Of a stretch of 64,000 nt of DNA, positions 45,601 through 58,041 are shown piece by piece. A model generated the notes under the pieces. It searched no databases. It was not told the DNA's origin and saw nothing but the letters and a program-made list of their open reading frames with translations. The DNA is from Drechslerella dactyloides (Eukaryota > Ascomycota > Orbiliomycetes > Orbiliales > Orbiliaceae). The translations under genes and the position numbers were made by a program. Location of the stretch: contig JAGTWJ010000002.1 in the NCBI GenBank assembly GCA_020064725.1, positions 2,046,001-2,110,000 of the forward strand. The letters are read 5' to 3'. Numbering within the stretch: the stretch's first letter is position 1; the number at the start of each line of letters is the position of its first letter.

Positions 45601-48600
45601 TTCTTCACCTTGACCAGCCAGATGCTACTACTGTTGCCTCCACTGAATCAACGTCCGAATCTGATGCCGCACCCAAACCGAGTAGCCCTCGCCTGAGTGT
45701 ATCACTTGCATCCTTGAACATTACACTTGTTGACAAGATGCCCGGTCGTACCTTGCCTATCAACCAGGATACAGGAGCTTTGGAGGATACCAGGCGTCCA
45801 CGATCTCCTCTGCAATCCGATGTGGCGAGCTATGATCCTGTGAGTATTCTTACAATCTCCATCACTCACCTCGTCTTCCAACAGAACAGCAGCGTCAACG
45901 CAAAAACCGGTAACTTGCAATCTCTCACTGAGATCACGCTTCAAGGTTGCAGCGTGAAAGTAGGCGGTCATGAGATCATGGGATTCATACCCAAACAACG
46001 GACAGAACGACCAAGAAATGAAAGAGGTGGCAACGCAGATCCTGTCATGACCCTATCTATTAATGATAGCAAAGAGAGGAGACAAATACGTGTTCGCACT
46101 GTTGCGCTGAGATTCTATTTCCCAACCCAGGATTTTGAAGACATGCTATCTCATTTCGGGGGCTTAGAAAGCATGTTGAGCCTTGCCTCCAGTTCTAATC
46201 TTTCATCAAGAGAAGCTGGTACCACAAGTACTGTGACGGCATCTCGAAGCTCAGAAAAGAAAGATCAGGCTGTAGTTCAAAAGCAGACAACGCTAGCAGT
46301 GGATATTGTTGGAGTCGCTATCGAACTGTTCGTTTCTGATTCGATCGGAGGAATTGGCTTATCGACGTCACCCATCAAAATCACGTCAACAAGGTCCAAC
46401 GGATTGGCAATACGGATACCTTCTCTGGCTATCTTCGGACCTGATGTTGCAGTCTTAGATGGCACTGGGTCGGCTTCAACATTGCTTGTTCTCAACAATA
46501 TAAATATTGGCTTCGACAATTCTCCAAATGAGAACGACCTGGAAAGACTTCTGACAATGATAACACCGTCTATCGACCGTTACGATGATGACGAAGAGAT
46601 CATGGTCGACGTATTACTCCGACAACGGCGTCGAGGATCCGTCGTAAGAGTTGATATTGGGGGTATTACCGGAAACATGGACGAATTGCATGATATCACA
46701 CGCTTCACAGCGATTGCCGAGGAGTTGGCGAAGATGGCGACGGTGGCAAAATACATTCCGCAGGACGAAAGGCCTGGCATGCTAACATTAGTATCTGTGG
46801 AAAACGTCGCTTTCAAAGTATTCGCCGGGGACGAAGTGCAGAACTTTCAATTGAAGCTAGGGGCTTTGGAAACATGTCACGTTGCAGCGCCCGCTCTCCT
46901 CGCAGCTGCTATCGGTCAACTATCACTAAACCGAAATGATACCGAAGAGTGGATCGGAGAATCCCTGCCCCACGGTCTCGCTATTTTGAATGAAAAAGAC
47001 AAAAAACGCCCAATGGTTAAAGTCCGTATGATCGGGGAAGAGCTCGAGCCGGAGATCAAAATAAAGATATGGAACACCCGATTGGAGTATCACGTCAAAC
47101 CATTGCTCGCCCTCCTTTCCCTGACTGAGAAAGATACGCCCGATGTGGTCGCCACAAATATGGTTGATTCGATCGCGAACCTCGCTGAAAGGGAACTATC
47201 AAAACGGCTTGCAGACTCAAATTCCACCACCAAAAAGGAGGGCCCGAGTTCCAACACTCAGCCCTTACGTCTTAATCTTGGGTTAAGCGGTATCTGCATA
47301 GCTTTGAACCCTATCACCTCCGATGCTAAAGCGCTATTTGTCATTCAAGATGGGTCCTTTGTCTGCGGGCTCTCTCCTCAACAGCCCTTTTCTGCAACTT
47401 TAACGCTCCACAAGGCCAATTTTGTTGCGACCGACGACCGGAATGCTCTGACAGGCCCCCAGAGACACCACCCAGATATCAAGGGTCACAAATACGAGTC
47501 GAAGGATGATGTATATCGGTACACATCTCAAGGCTATGTTTCGATACTCACCATGACATCGGCAAAAGTCAACTTGAAGCTGGAAGACGACGACAACAGC
47601 GAAGAAAAGAACATGTCTGTCCATGTTGAGGATGTTTTCGTTGTCGTCGAAAGCTGCGCGGACTCGACTCAAACTGTCATCGGAATCCTGAACGGGCTGA
47701 GGCCCCCACTCCCCGAAAGCGAGGAAATCAAATACATGACAGAAATAATGCCAGTGGATGTTTTTGCTAATCTCGACGAGGACGCATTTGTACCCACTGG
47801 CAATCATTTCCTTGGCAACCAACCCCGCGATCTGAAATCATTAGAAGAGATGCCGGAGGACCTGCTGGAAGACGAGATACCTTTCAACAGCCAGCTCATC
47901 GAGAGTTACTATCCGTCCGCCGCCTTACCGTCAACAGGCCTGTCTAGTACGGGGACTAGCGTGCCTTTCCAGCCCGGTCTGAATAGTTTTCATGAACAGG
48001 TTCGTGTCGTAGCTGAAGAGCCTCTGACATTTGACGACGGATACTTCAAAAGCTCATCGAATGAGGCAGCGGAAAACGAGCCAAAGATCATGTAAGCTCC
48101 TAAAACACCTTCTGATCCTTCCCTTGTGGTTTTTTTTGTCGCTAACGATAATAGACCTCGGAGAGCTGCTGTAAAAGTGAGCGTCCGGAATGTGCAGCTT
48201 ATTTGGAACCTTCATGAAGGTTACGACTGGCCGAAGACCAGAGAGACAATATCCAAGGCCGTCCAAAAGGTCGAAGAGCGGGCCACACGACGACGAAGAC
48301 ACATAGAATCGCATCCAATTTCTGATGATTTTGAGGAGGACGAGGAGAGCGAAACATACGATGTCCTTTTCAACTCTATCTACATCACTCTTCCCATGAA
48401 CCGGGACCCTAAGGATCTTTCCAAAGACATCCAAAACCAAATTAGGGGGGAATATGACACACCGAGTGAAACAGGCAGTTATACTGCGACTGTCGCAACG
48501 TTCGATTCCCAAGCCCCCATCTCGCGGGGTCCACAGACCAGAAAATGGGACCGAAAATATCGAAGATCGCAGCGGAATACTATGCAATTCGAGCTCAAGG

Positions 48601-49999
48601 GAGTCGACGTCGACTTTACCATCTTTGCGCCAGATGGACAGGAAGTTCAGAGTTCTGTTGACATAAGAGTCAACGATATTCGGGTCACTGAAAATGTCAG
48701 AACGTCTACCTGGAGAATGTTCTTAACATATATGCGCGAGGCAGGGGCAAGGGAACGAGGCCTCCCAATGGCACACATCCACGTCGATACCTTGCGACCA
48801 ATACCGGAGCTCGCAGCGACAGAGTTGTCACTTAAGGTAATGGCGAATTCTCACCCTTAGCGATGAAAGTTTAGATGTGCTAATTTCGCACAATTAGGTC
48901 AAACTGCTTCCACTGCGACTGCACGTCGACCAAGACGCGCTTGAATTCCTTACGAGGTTTTTCGAGTTCAAGGATCCTGACGCCGTCAAATCCGGGGTCA
49001 AGGTCGAGGAGCCATTCATCCAACGCTGCGAAGTCGACACTATCAAAGTCAAGTTGGATTTCAAACCAAAGCGTGTTGACTACGCAGGTCTCAGGTCTGG
49101 GAGGACGACAGAATTCATGAACTTCTTCATCCTTGACGAAGCTGACCTAGAGCTGAGACACGTGGCTCTGAACGGTGTCTCCGGCTTCGAGAGGCTTGGA
49201 AAAGATCTTAATAATATATGGATGCCCGACGTCAAGCAAAATCAGCTTCCAGGGGTTTTAGCAGGTGTTGCACCCTTCCGGTCTCTCGTCAACATTGGTA
49301 CTGGTGTCAGGGATCTTGTTAAAGTTCCTATCATGGAGTACCGGAAGGACGGCCGGATAGTCAGAAGTATCAAGAAGGGGACTCAGCACTTTGTCAAAAC
49401 TAGCGGCTCGGAGGTCGCACGCTTAGGAGCGAAGCTGGCCATCGGGACGCAGAACATCCTGGAGAAGACAGAGGAGCTTCTGGTCGGCGAACCATCGCAG
49501 CGAAGACCGTACAGTCGTCACCGTGATTCCGGTTCTGGCGACGAGGATGTCGACAATACTGCTATGTTCAGCCCGTATGCGGATCAGCCGCTAGGAGTTT
49601 ATCGGGGTTTGGTTCAAGCCAAGCAGGGCTTTACACGGAACTTGAACGAGGCCAAAGAAGCCATCATGAGAGTACCTTCCGAAGCCGCGCAAGGTGGCAG
49701 TGCCAAGGTATGGTTTTCCACAGACGGTGTCTATATATGTATTCCACTCTAGGCTAACTCTTCGTCTTTTTTTTTATCCAGAGTGCCGCAGCTGCTGTTC
49801 TTCGTGCAGCACCTACAGCCGTCATACGGCCTATGATTGGTGTCACAGAAGCCGTCCATATGACATTACACGGCATCGATAACACGATAGACAAGGAGAA
49901 GAGAGACAAACTGGATGATGTTAGTACTTGGTCCCCGCTTGACGCATCCGTGAACAAGAGAGCTAATTTTGGACAATCCAGAAATACAAACGGAGATGA
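42636..49999 (+). CDS. atg2: autophagy-related lipid-transfer protein Atg2
   Basis: Rod-shaped bridge protein that moves lipids from the ER to the growing phagophore, working with Atg9 and the Atg18/WIPI proteins. Six exons (42636-42800, 42882-48091, 48155-48836, 48898-49707, 49782-49919, 49982-49999) encode 2340 residues, somewhat long for the family. The N-terminal chorein motif is clear: FNYIPRQIQLKLFRYALSKL followed by LDFLDHSTYD. A large Ser/Pro/Asp-rich insertion occupies about residues 280-800 and is probably disordered. The conserved C-terminal part includes VKVSVRNVQLIWNLHEGYDW, FFILDEADLELRHVAL, GFERLGKDLNNIWMPDVKQN, LAGVAPFRSLVNIGTGVRDL and AVLRAAPTAVIRPMIGVTEA. The last exon is only 18 nt (KYKRR then stop). 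It is supported by a GCTAAT branch and a CCAG acceptor and matches the usual Atg2 ending. It is divergent from nup85. Confidence 0.95.
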
Positions 50000-52230
50000 G
50001 TTTAACACGATAATCGGATTCCCTTTGCTTTCCTCTCTTCGGCTTGTATACCACTGTTCAAGCGGCATGGTTGGTCGACCCGAAACCACCGGCTTTACGA
50101 CAAGTTTGGCGTTCTTTCTTTGATTTGACAGGTGGCATTACTATATGCTCGGAGTTTTCTTCGCTCTTTTGGTTCCCTCTTTCTCTCATTGCTTTGCAAT
50201 TGGCGTGCATATATATGGCGTCGAGTTCAGTTTGGTCAAACAGGCACAGACCAGTTCGCTTGCTTGTTTCTTTTGCTTCTGTCCCTCTTTTTGGGTGTAA
50301 ATGATGGCGCAGTGGCGGTTATCGTCTATGATAGCCTGTGCAACGATCACGAGGTCATTTAGTGTATAATTGTTTCTTTGCCTCTTATTTTTTTTTTTTT
50401 TCTTCCGTAATTGATTTATTTCGGCTTTATTCTTATGTTTATTTTTGCAGAGATTGGATTTGGAGTTGAATTTACAAGCATTTGTTGCTGCTTTTCATGA
50501 ATTTGGAGTTTCCTGCAGACTGTCAATCTTCTTGCACGATCGATTTTTAGAGGATCTTGCCGCTTGATATCATTTTCATTCCGTTGATATTCTACTCGAG
50601 TAGCTCGGCCCTTTACCTCCCTACCTCGTGTGCGTTGGCGAACACTCGAATCTGAAAGAAATCTAGAAGCGTATTTTAATTTTGCGAGCACCGTTTGATT
50701 ACGAGGCAAGAAGCGTATAATACTTGGTTAGATGTTCCTACGTTTTCGGCGCTCGTGAGGCAGGTCTGTTTTGTGTCCTTTTCACGCTTGGAGCCCGTGC
50801 TGTCGATTTTCTCCGAGCTGATCAGCTGAAGGTTACATCGTTCGCGCGCGTGTCTTCTTCTGCATTACTGTTGTTGAAATCCAGATTTATGTGGGTACTA
50901 TGCTGTTTGGGGAGTATTTGAAACCGGGATGATACTAGAATGGATTTCGGTTTTCAACATTCTTGTTTTTAAGGCGGATGAAATCAAGTGCTTATAACGG
51001 GCCCGTTACCGTTTCAAGTTTTTATATTTCTGGATAAATGCCCTTACAATAATACCACGTGTGTGCACGAGAAACCGCACGGCGGCGGCATACCGGTCAG
51101 CAAATTTTTAAGCTGCCGGGTTGTGCATGTGGATTGGGAAGGCTGTGTCCACGAGGCCGGCTCCATAGATCGACGAGTCTTGCACTATCGCGTTGTATTG
51201 AAACCAACTACGAAAACCTGATTTCTGGAGTTTGATATAAATTTCTGATTCGCCTTGCTTTCTTTTAGACCAAGAGAGAGAAAAAGGCCCGTAAAAAGGA
51301 AGCAGAGGACACAGTAGCCGCTGAATTCAAGGCACAGGGTAGAAGTAACAGGACAAAAGCGGGATGAATAGTGTGGATCGTAGAGTAAGCAAGCAAGTAA
51401 CGTTAATTAATTTATGCAATGCATGCAGGCTGCAGGAACCAAGATTGCAAATTTATGAAAACGAAAAAAACAGCAAGAAAAAGTCAAACCAGAGCGCCAC
51501 CACCCATCGCCACCACCGGAATCGTTATAAACGGGAAAGGAAAAAGGGAAAGATGCATATACGAGCCGACTCCCTCTATCGAAGCAAGTTTGGTACCTAT
51601 TATCTAAAAAGCAGCCCCCTCCACATGGATAAAAAAGCGAAAGGGAGACGAGATCGGCTCCCGCCCCCGAGTCCCCACGTTGTTTTTTTCGAGCTCATTT
51701 GCCGTAAGACTAGGAAATCGCGAGGACGAAACAAGGCGAAAAAGAAACTAAGTATGTAAAAGAAAGAACCCGTTCGATCGCCGGTTGGAAGAAAAAGAGA
51801 AAAAGAAAAATTTGCAGCAGCCTGATCCCTATTTTTGCGAATATAGAAGAAGGTATTAAGATGGCGGTAAGTAAGTAAGTAGTACGTGCGTATGTATCCC
51901 TTGCTCCAACTCCCAAATGATGTACCAAAGCCACGCCAACCCGCTATGAAAACAGTGACAATGCCAGAAAGAATGAGAATGGAGAAACCCCTGCAAAACG
52001 AATGAAGCGACTGAGCTGTATGGGTATGATGTAAAAAAAAAGCCAACCAAGTGTCGTAAGAACAAAAAAAAAAAGTGGGACGATAATAATAAACACAGAA
52101 GGAAATTATTAAGTATGTAACGAAAGTGTGAGAGGAGCTCGTGGAGGAAATAATATGTAGGGCGGGAGGGATACGAAGGAGCAATTCGGTATTTGTGTGT
52201 GAATGTATGTGTGAGAAGATGTAAACGCGG
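50000..52230. other. convergent intergenic region after atg2
   Basis: 2.2 kb between atg2 (plus) and the serine-rich gene (minus). Long T-runs lie near 49770 and 50385, and A-rich sequence covers 51280-52130. Nothing is convincing except an exon-like stretch at 51269-51367, listed separately. Confidence 0.5.
51269..51367 (+). other. orphan terminal-exon-like stretch
   Basis: A good acceptor (CTGAT branch, pyrimidine tract, TTTTAG) is followed by 32 open codons encoding a strongly basic, Lys/Glu/Ala-rich peptide (TKREKKARKKEAEDTVAAEF and so on) and a TGA stop. It reads like the last exon of a small basic protein, but no upstream exon with matching phase could be identified between 50000 and 51230. 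The local sequence is A-rich, which favours such codons by chance. Confidence 0.25.
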
Positions 52231-54239
52231 CTACAAAACCACAATGCCAATCGTTATGATTGCAACGATGAGCGAAAAGCAGAAAATCCCGCCCAACCAG
52301 GCGGCAATCGTCTTTTCCGCCTGCCCGACGCCCCAGATTTCCCCATCCGTCATTTCGAGGACGAGGTTATCCAAGAGGCCAACCGCCATGATCAGCCACA
52401 TTGGCGGCATGACTAGACAAGCGCATAGTAATGAGCGTCCGATCCGCTTTTGCCGCTTATACCGCTCCGGCCAGCGACCAGGATGAATGTCGTCGCCAAT
52501 GTATGCGTCCGGCGGCCGATTTAGAGTTGGAACGCCATATTTAGATGAGAAGGAAAACCTCCGCCCGTGACCTTGCTCCTCTTGTGGGTTGGCGGCCTCG
52601 GGCCAACCTGCCCGTTCGAGACGGTCGAGATCGTGGAAGTAGTGGCTATGCTCGCGTTCGAACCGTTGACGGGCCGTTTCTTTGTTAAAGTATCGTTCCG
52701 CGCCGAGCGTCTGCATTATCCTGGGGAGGTGCCCGATTCGTCCGCTGTGCGATGTCGGGGAAGTCGGCATAACAGCTTGCGGTGACCTCGCGACCGGGAG
52801 GATAGGCCCTGAGGCGCGTCTTGACTTCGCGTGCGCGCCGTATGCGGTCTCTGGAGCTCGGACGTCCTGCTGGTCGGCGCCATCCACGTTACCGTTGCGG
52901 CCAAGAAGCATTTCGGCGCTGTCGCTGCTGGACCGCGGGGTGGATTTCGAGGCGGATCGGCCGGGGAGCGAGAAATTGCGGGGGGTATAGTCGACGAATC
53001 GTGGAATTGTCCTGGGAGCCGTCATGCGGGACCGGTCTGGGAACTTTCCTGGCGGTTCGAAGGTGTAGACAGGGACCAATATCGGCTCTTCGGCTTCGCT
53101 CGCGCGTCTCATACGATAAGTGCTGGAGGGGATTGGAAGTCATGTTAGCGTATGTGCTTTGCGGGATGGAGAAAATCGCTGTTTGGGAGTTCAACGTACT
53201 GCTCGAAGCGGTTGTCTGCAGGATGCACTCTGATAGACTGGTCCTTGATGTTTCCCAGTATACCGGGGCTGGCGACCCGTTCGGCCCGTTTCTCGCTCGG
53301 TCCCTCTCCTGGACTCTCGCTGCTCTTCGACGAGGTCGTCCCTGTTAGATCGGGAACCACCTTTTCAACTCGATATGATATGCTGCTGGTAGCGCCCTCG
53401 CTCTTGCCTTCTTCTGACACGACAAAGGCGGCACCTCCACTGATGTAGCTCAGTCCTGAGAGTCTGCTCAGGCGACGGGAATCCGCCTGTATGTCTTCGA
53501 TAGATATGCCGGAGACGTAGCTGTCTCGGCGAGACATTCTGCCGGGGTTAGCTCCATTTGAATTCGAGTTCAAACTGATGTTAGAGCCCCTCCGTTCGGC
53601 GGGGAGCAGACCGTGCGTATGTGGAACCGGTATCGCGTTCAATATCGCGAGACCTCTTACATCGCCTGTTGTGATCACGTCATACCGGCCTTCGTCGTGC
53701 GATTCGGAGAGACTCGAGCCGGAGTATTCGGAATCCTGGGAGCCGGTGCTGTTGCTAGATTGCCGATTGTCTCGGTCCAGAGCCGGGTCCGTCGCTAGGT
53801 CATATTGCGGAGATGGCCCTGATGCTTCTCCGAGTGCGTCCGAAGAAGCTTGCGTATGTGCCGATGGCTGGCGTCCAAGCGAAGCAGGGCTGTCGGTGCT
53901 GAACTGACCGGAGGCTGGGCTTTTTGGAGTCTGTGCGATTCGTGGTGATAGCATCTCAGGCTGCATGGGGGCGGTTCCCATTTCTGGGATAGTGGGGAAG
54001 GGAAAGGCGGTGAGTTTTGTTCGTATGCTCCCAGTGCCGAGGGGAGAGCTCGCAGAGAGTCTTGCACCGATCTCTTCATTTTCAGTGATGGATGGTGGTC
54101 TTGGGAGAGGGCCTGTGGGGGGAGGCAGGGACGGATGGCGAAGGTGCTTGGGCAGGGTCACCGGGACGAGTGGCGGTAGACCAGACAGATGGAGCTGCTG
54201 CTGCCTCGAGGATTCGCCTGTCGACGATTCATCTTCCAT
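52231..54239 (-). CDS. serine-rich protein with two C-terminal membrane helices
   Basis: Exons complement of 53200-54239 and 52231-53122 encode 643 residues. The 77-nt intron (GTACGT donor, CTCCAG acceptor) joins in phase at FEHTYRMRRAS. Residues 1-520 are low-complexity, rich in Ser, Pro, Gly and Arg, with many RRxS-type sites (RRGSNIS, SRRDSYVS, SRRASGP) that suggest phosphorylation by basophilic kinases. A conserved-looking block follows (GAERYFNKETARQRFEREHS, then the RPPDAYIGDDIHPGRWPERY region). Then come two hydrophobic helices (SLLCACLVMPPMWLIMAVGL and AAWLGGIFCFSLIVAIITIG) ending at the stop. Such proteins are annotated in related fungi only as serine-rich. It is probably an ER or plasma-membrane tail-anchored protein with a long cytosolic domain. 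Function unknown. Confidence 0.82.
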
Positions 54240-55955
54240 TATCTGCGGCTTTTCTCGCCGACTGAAAGAAGAATGGTCTTCTTTCTACGGCGTTCGAATG
54301 TGAGTTCTGCTCAAGGGGAATGTCGACTCTGATGTATTCGAGGAGTCGGGAGGGTGGATGTATCGGACTGGATGAAAGGGACGCGATCTTTCGAACTGGG
54401 TGTGAGCAATATCCAATTGGATGAACTTCGGGAAGCGTATATATACAGATCTCGAGAAATGGCAAGGAGCCGAGGGAGTGATATGATGGAGAGGGGGGAT
54501 GAGAATTGGGGGAGGTCGCGATATAAGTGTTACGCTGGCATGTCGAGGTTGAAAGCAGGCTGAAGCGCGTGCGAGGGAAGCCGGTGTTGGTGTTGTTGTG
54601 TGGTCGCTGCGGCTGCCCAACAGCAACTGCTCGCTCGGACGGCCTTTGAAATCGTCCAGTCGAGATGAAATGCGATTCCAACCTTTTGCCCGTCGTTCGT
54701 GCCTATGTAGGATTCCGCGGGGATGCTGAGATATATCTTCCGAAGGTCAGTCCACTCGCCTGCTCTGTTGGCGGCCTTGTTTGGGCCGGTCTCTCTCTCT
54801 TGGTGGCGAGGCGGGAGGGTGATTCTGTGCGTACGATTGTGGGCAGCAGACTAATACACTCGCAGCATCTGCAGACGGATTGCGCGACAAGATCGAGAGA
54901 AATCGTCGGATGCTCTCGATAAAAGGAGGCCGCAGCCTGTCTTAATTAATCGCGATTCGATCGCACGGCCCGGCACCAACTACCAGGAGGCCGCAGTCTC
55001 GCCGTTGTGCGACTTCGAGGGGTGGTTTTGCCCTTGTTGATGATATCTCGCGGTAGCCGAATCGAGGGTTACACGCGAGTTGGGTTGGACGTCCGCTGCT
55101 GCCGTTGGCTGGGCCGGAGAGACACTTTGGGAGGCTGTGCTAGATGCTACGCATCGGTATACTTCTCGATCAGCATGCTCTGGTGAGAGTATATACAGGT
55201 CGACCGGCTGGCTATCGATACGCGTGACACAGAGGAGTCAGAGGCCAGAAGGGGAGGAAGAAGAGACGGACGAGCTCAAGGCGGGTGCCAGCTGAAAGAT
55301 AAAGGACCACGGATAGGGAAGGGAACGTGAGACGAGAGGAACGGAGATAGTCTGTTTCGTGCCTGGGGAGGGCCACAAGCGTACTGTCAATGCGCGGCGC
55401 GGATCCCGAGTTCCTGCAGGACAGTTGCGCGCGCCGAGACCTCATCAGGTACCATGATCAGGCCGCCGGCCAGGTACCTCATCGGGCTCCCGATCGAGCG
55501 GGGACCTGTGCATCGTCACGACCGTGGGCCTGGGCTGAGAGGAGCTGCAGCAGACAGATTGGAGGCTGCAGCTCCGTCGTTTTTTTTTCTCTCCGGCGAC
55601 GAACCTAAAGTGGTGTGACCCGCCTGCGAGTCCAGCGAATGGCCTATGCATCCTGCATCCGCCATTAAACGGCGCCGGCATGACATCACCCTCAGGAATG
55701 GAGAACCAGTTCGTGGTGCCTGTCTAGTTCAGGGGTAGGTTTCAGCCTCAGCTTTGTCCAGCTTTGTCCAGCCACGGCGAGACGTGGCTTGGCTTTGCAA
55801 GTCCAGGTCTCCGAAGAATTGCCCTGATCGGGCCTAGTGCACCTTGCTGGCAGGAGGCGTCCACGCCCAGACCACTGGCACCGAGAGAGAGAGCTCGAGA
55901 GAGCATCGAGACGAGGAGGCCGACAACGACGACGACTACGATGAGCAAGAGGGCG

Positions 55956-55973
55956 TGCATGCATGCATGCATG
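55956..55973. repeat. (TGCA)n tandem repeat
   Basis: About four and a half perfect units of a self-complementary tetramer; simple repeat. Confidence 0.75.
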
Positions 55974-56240
55974 TCTGCGTGCATAACTATATGCATGGGC
56001 CACATCACATGGTAACCATAGCTTGAGGCTAGCTCGAGGTTGGCTTGCGAACTGCTCTGTTTGTGGGAGTCGGACACTAGGCGAGTCGCAAATGCGAGCG
56101 CGGAGGAAGAGGGAAGGGAAGTTGGTAAGATCCATCCAGATTGTGATGTTGGAGCGACTTTCACATGCGCGTTCGAGGCACGCATTTTTTGGCCGAGAGC
56201 ATGACAATTCCGAACCGCCTGACCGGCACGTCGCATAAAT

Positions 56241-56246
56241 TATAAA
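56241..56246 (+). promoter_or_regulatory. TATA box of the SCP2 gene
   Basis: TATAAA about 139 nt upstream of the SCP2 ATG, within an AAATTATAAAGAG context, followed by a C/T-rich leader. Confidence 0.5.
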
Positions 56247-56384
56247 GAGCCTTTTGCGACATCTGTTGGCTTTCCCCACAATTAACTCTCCTCTCTCCTT
56301 CCCGCCAAATCCCCAGAAATCTAAAATCCAAAATCCGGCCACATCGCGTTCCCCGAATCCTTTCGCAACCGAATCATTCTCACG

Positions 56385-57199
56385 ATGTCTCTCAAGCTTG
56401 GTAGGACTCTTCCGTCTCCCTCGGAAACGGTGCCTGGTGACTGATCCGGACGTTCGTGCGTGAAATTAGATGCGTTCCCCGCCTCCGCGGCCTTCGACTT
56501 GATTGCCGATGCTCTCAAGGACGAGACCGAGAAGAAGGATGCCGTGAAGAAGGTACATTGTACACCCAGCCGGATTTGCATGCATGCGCACATACCACCT
56601 CATACGCGGGAAGAGCTCGAAATTGCCGTTGGGGGCGACGATGCGTAATGTAATATCGGATCGCGAAATTGGAGCACCGCCACTAACCGAACGCCATTCC
56701 CGGTTTCCGGGGGAATTTTTTTGTATTTTAGGGAGGTGCTCTCTTTTGCTTCACGCTGAAGAACGCCGCCGGCCAGACCGAGTCGTGGTTCATCGATCTC
56801 AAGAGCACGGGAGCAGTCGGCAAGGGCGAGGCTCCTGCGGGCGCGAAGCCAGACAGTATGTGATGTCACCTGACCCGACGCCTTTCTCCCTCCGAGGCAC
56901 ATACGCGCTGCAAACACACACGGGAATTCACGCGACTGACGAGTATATAATGCGTGCACAGTCACCCTCTCGCTGAGCGACGAGAACTTTGGCAAGCTGG
57001 TCGAGGGCAAGGCCAACGCGCAGAGGCTGTTCATGGGCGGTGCGCTCAAGATCAAGGGCGACATGATGAAGGCCACCCGGGCCGAGGTGAGTGACGCAAT
57101 CCATCCATCCATCATCCACCCATCTACATTGTGACTGACGGAGGTGAACGGGTGCAGGGCGTGCTGAAGAAGGCCCAGGCGAAGAAGGCCAAGTTGTAG
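56385..57199 (+). CDS. SCP2 sterol-carrier / lipid-transfer protein with peroxisomal AKL end
   Basis: Small soluble protein that binds fatty acyl-CoA and sterols in peroxisomes. Five exons (56385-56400, 56470-56552, 56732-56855, 56962-57086, 57158-57199) encode 129 residues, the size of a single SCP2 domain. Motifs in order: FPASAAFDLIADAL, GALFCFTLKNAAG with QTESWFIDLKSTG, VGKGEAPAG, ITLSLSDENFGKLVEGK and GGALKIKGDMMKATRAE. It ends KKAKL, with the type 1 peroxisomal targeting tripeptide AKL. The first exon is only 16 nt, and the five-exon model is fixed by phase at every junction. A CCTCGG hexamer (the FarA/FarB fatty-acid-response core) lies in the first intron at 56419-56424, possibly by chance. 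Confidence 0.93.
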
Positions 57200-58041
57200 A
57201 CGGGTCGTCGGTGTCGTGCTGCTGCCATCTAGATAGACGCTTTCCTTCGCTGTGTACTATAGCCCTTTGTATACCTACTTTTTCCTATACAACCCTCCAT
57301 CATCAGCAAGTGTCGAGACTGCATCAACCGGTAAATGCGCAGAACGAGAGCGCCAAGTGAACAGTGTAATAGCGTAATATCGTACTCTCGTGATGGTGAC
57401 GGTGTGAAGAGCATGTGAAGGCGCTGTCAGCTGTCGGCTGCTGCTGCACGTGCGGCGGAGACGTCAGCCCGGCCGGCGGCGGCGGCGTTGTTGTGTTGTC
57501 GCTGGCTGGCCGTCCTGGTGTTTTTTTCTTTCCCGATTTTGTATTTTTATTTTTTACCCCTTCCTGGCCGCTGCCCTTCTCCCTCGCCGCTCTCGCCCGT
57601 CTCCCTCCCCACATAACATCCCCATCACCACCATCACCGCCATCGCCAGATCCCTCCCCGGCCGCCCAGCGCTGTCTCAAGGGCTTCCTCTCCCCACCGC
57701 CCTGTCGCCATCGCGATCCCACGCCCGAAACAGCGACAGCGACGCCGAAGCAGGCTCACAAAGTCGACCGCTCTGAGCAGGCCTGGCCCAGCCGCCGGCC
57801 CCCACGGACTGCCACGAAGGACAACAGCGCCAGCTGCACCGAGAGGAAAAAAGAGTCCCTTCCCCACCGGCCTCGGCTCGCGGTCGCCTTCTACGTGTCA
57901 AGTCCCACAGCGCCGGCCTTGGTAGACGGGTGCGCATCTGAAGAATCCGGGCCCATTGACCGCCGCTCTCCCCTCCTTCCCTGCATCCACAACATACGCG
58001 TCCGGTCTCCGTCGTCGACAATTCGACGGCCTCCCGTCGCA
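57200..58041. other. intergenic: SCP2 3' end and nup2 promoter
   Basis: 842 nt. A T-rich block near 57519-57560 and C/T-rich sequence up to 57720 look like a promoter and leader. Plus-strand open frames here are composition artefacts. Confidence 0.6.

Larger units (their letters stand above)
54240..56384. other. divergent promoter region between the serine-rich and SCP2 genes
   Basis: 2.1 kb without a supportable gene. It contains a TGCA tandem repeat at 55956-55973, pyrimidine-rich tracts before the SCP2 start, and a TATA box. Open frames such as 55692-56342 (minus) have no motif. Confidence 0.55.
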
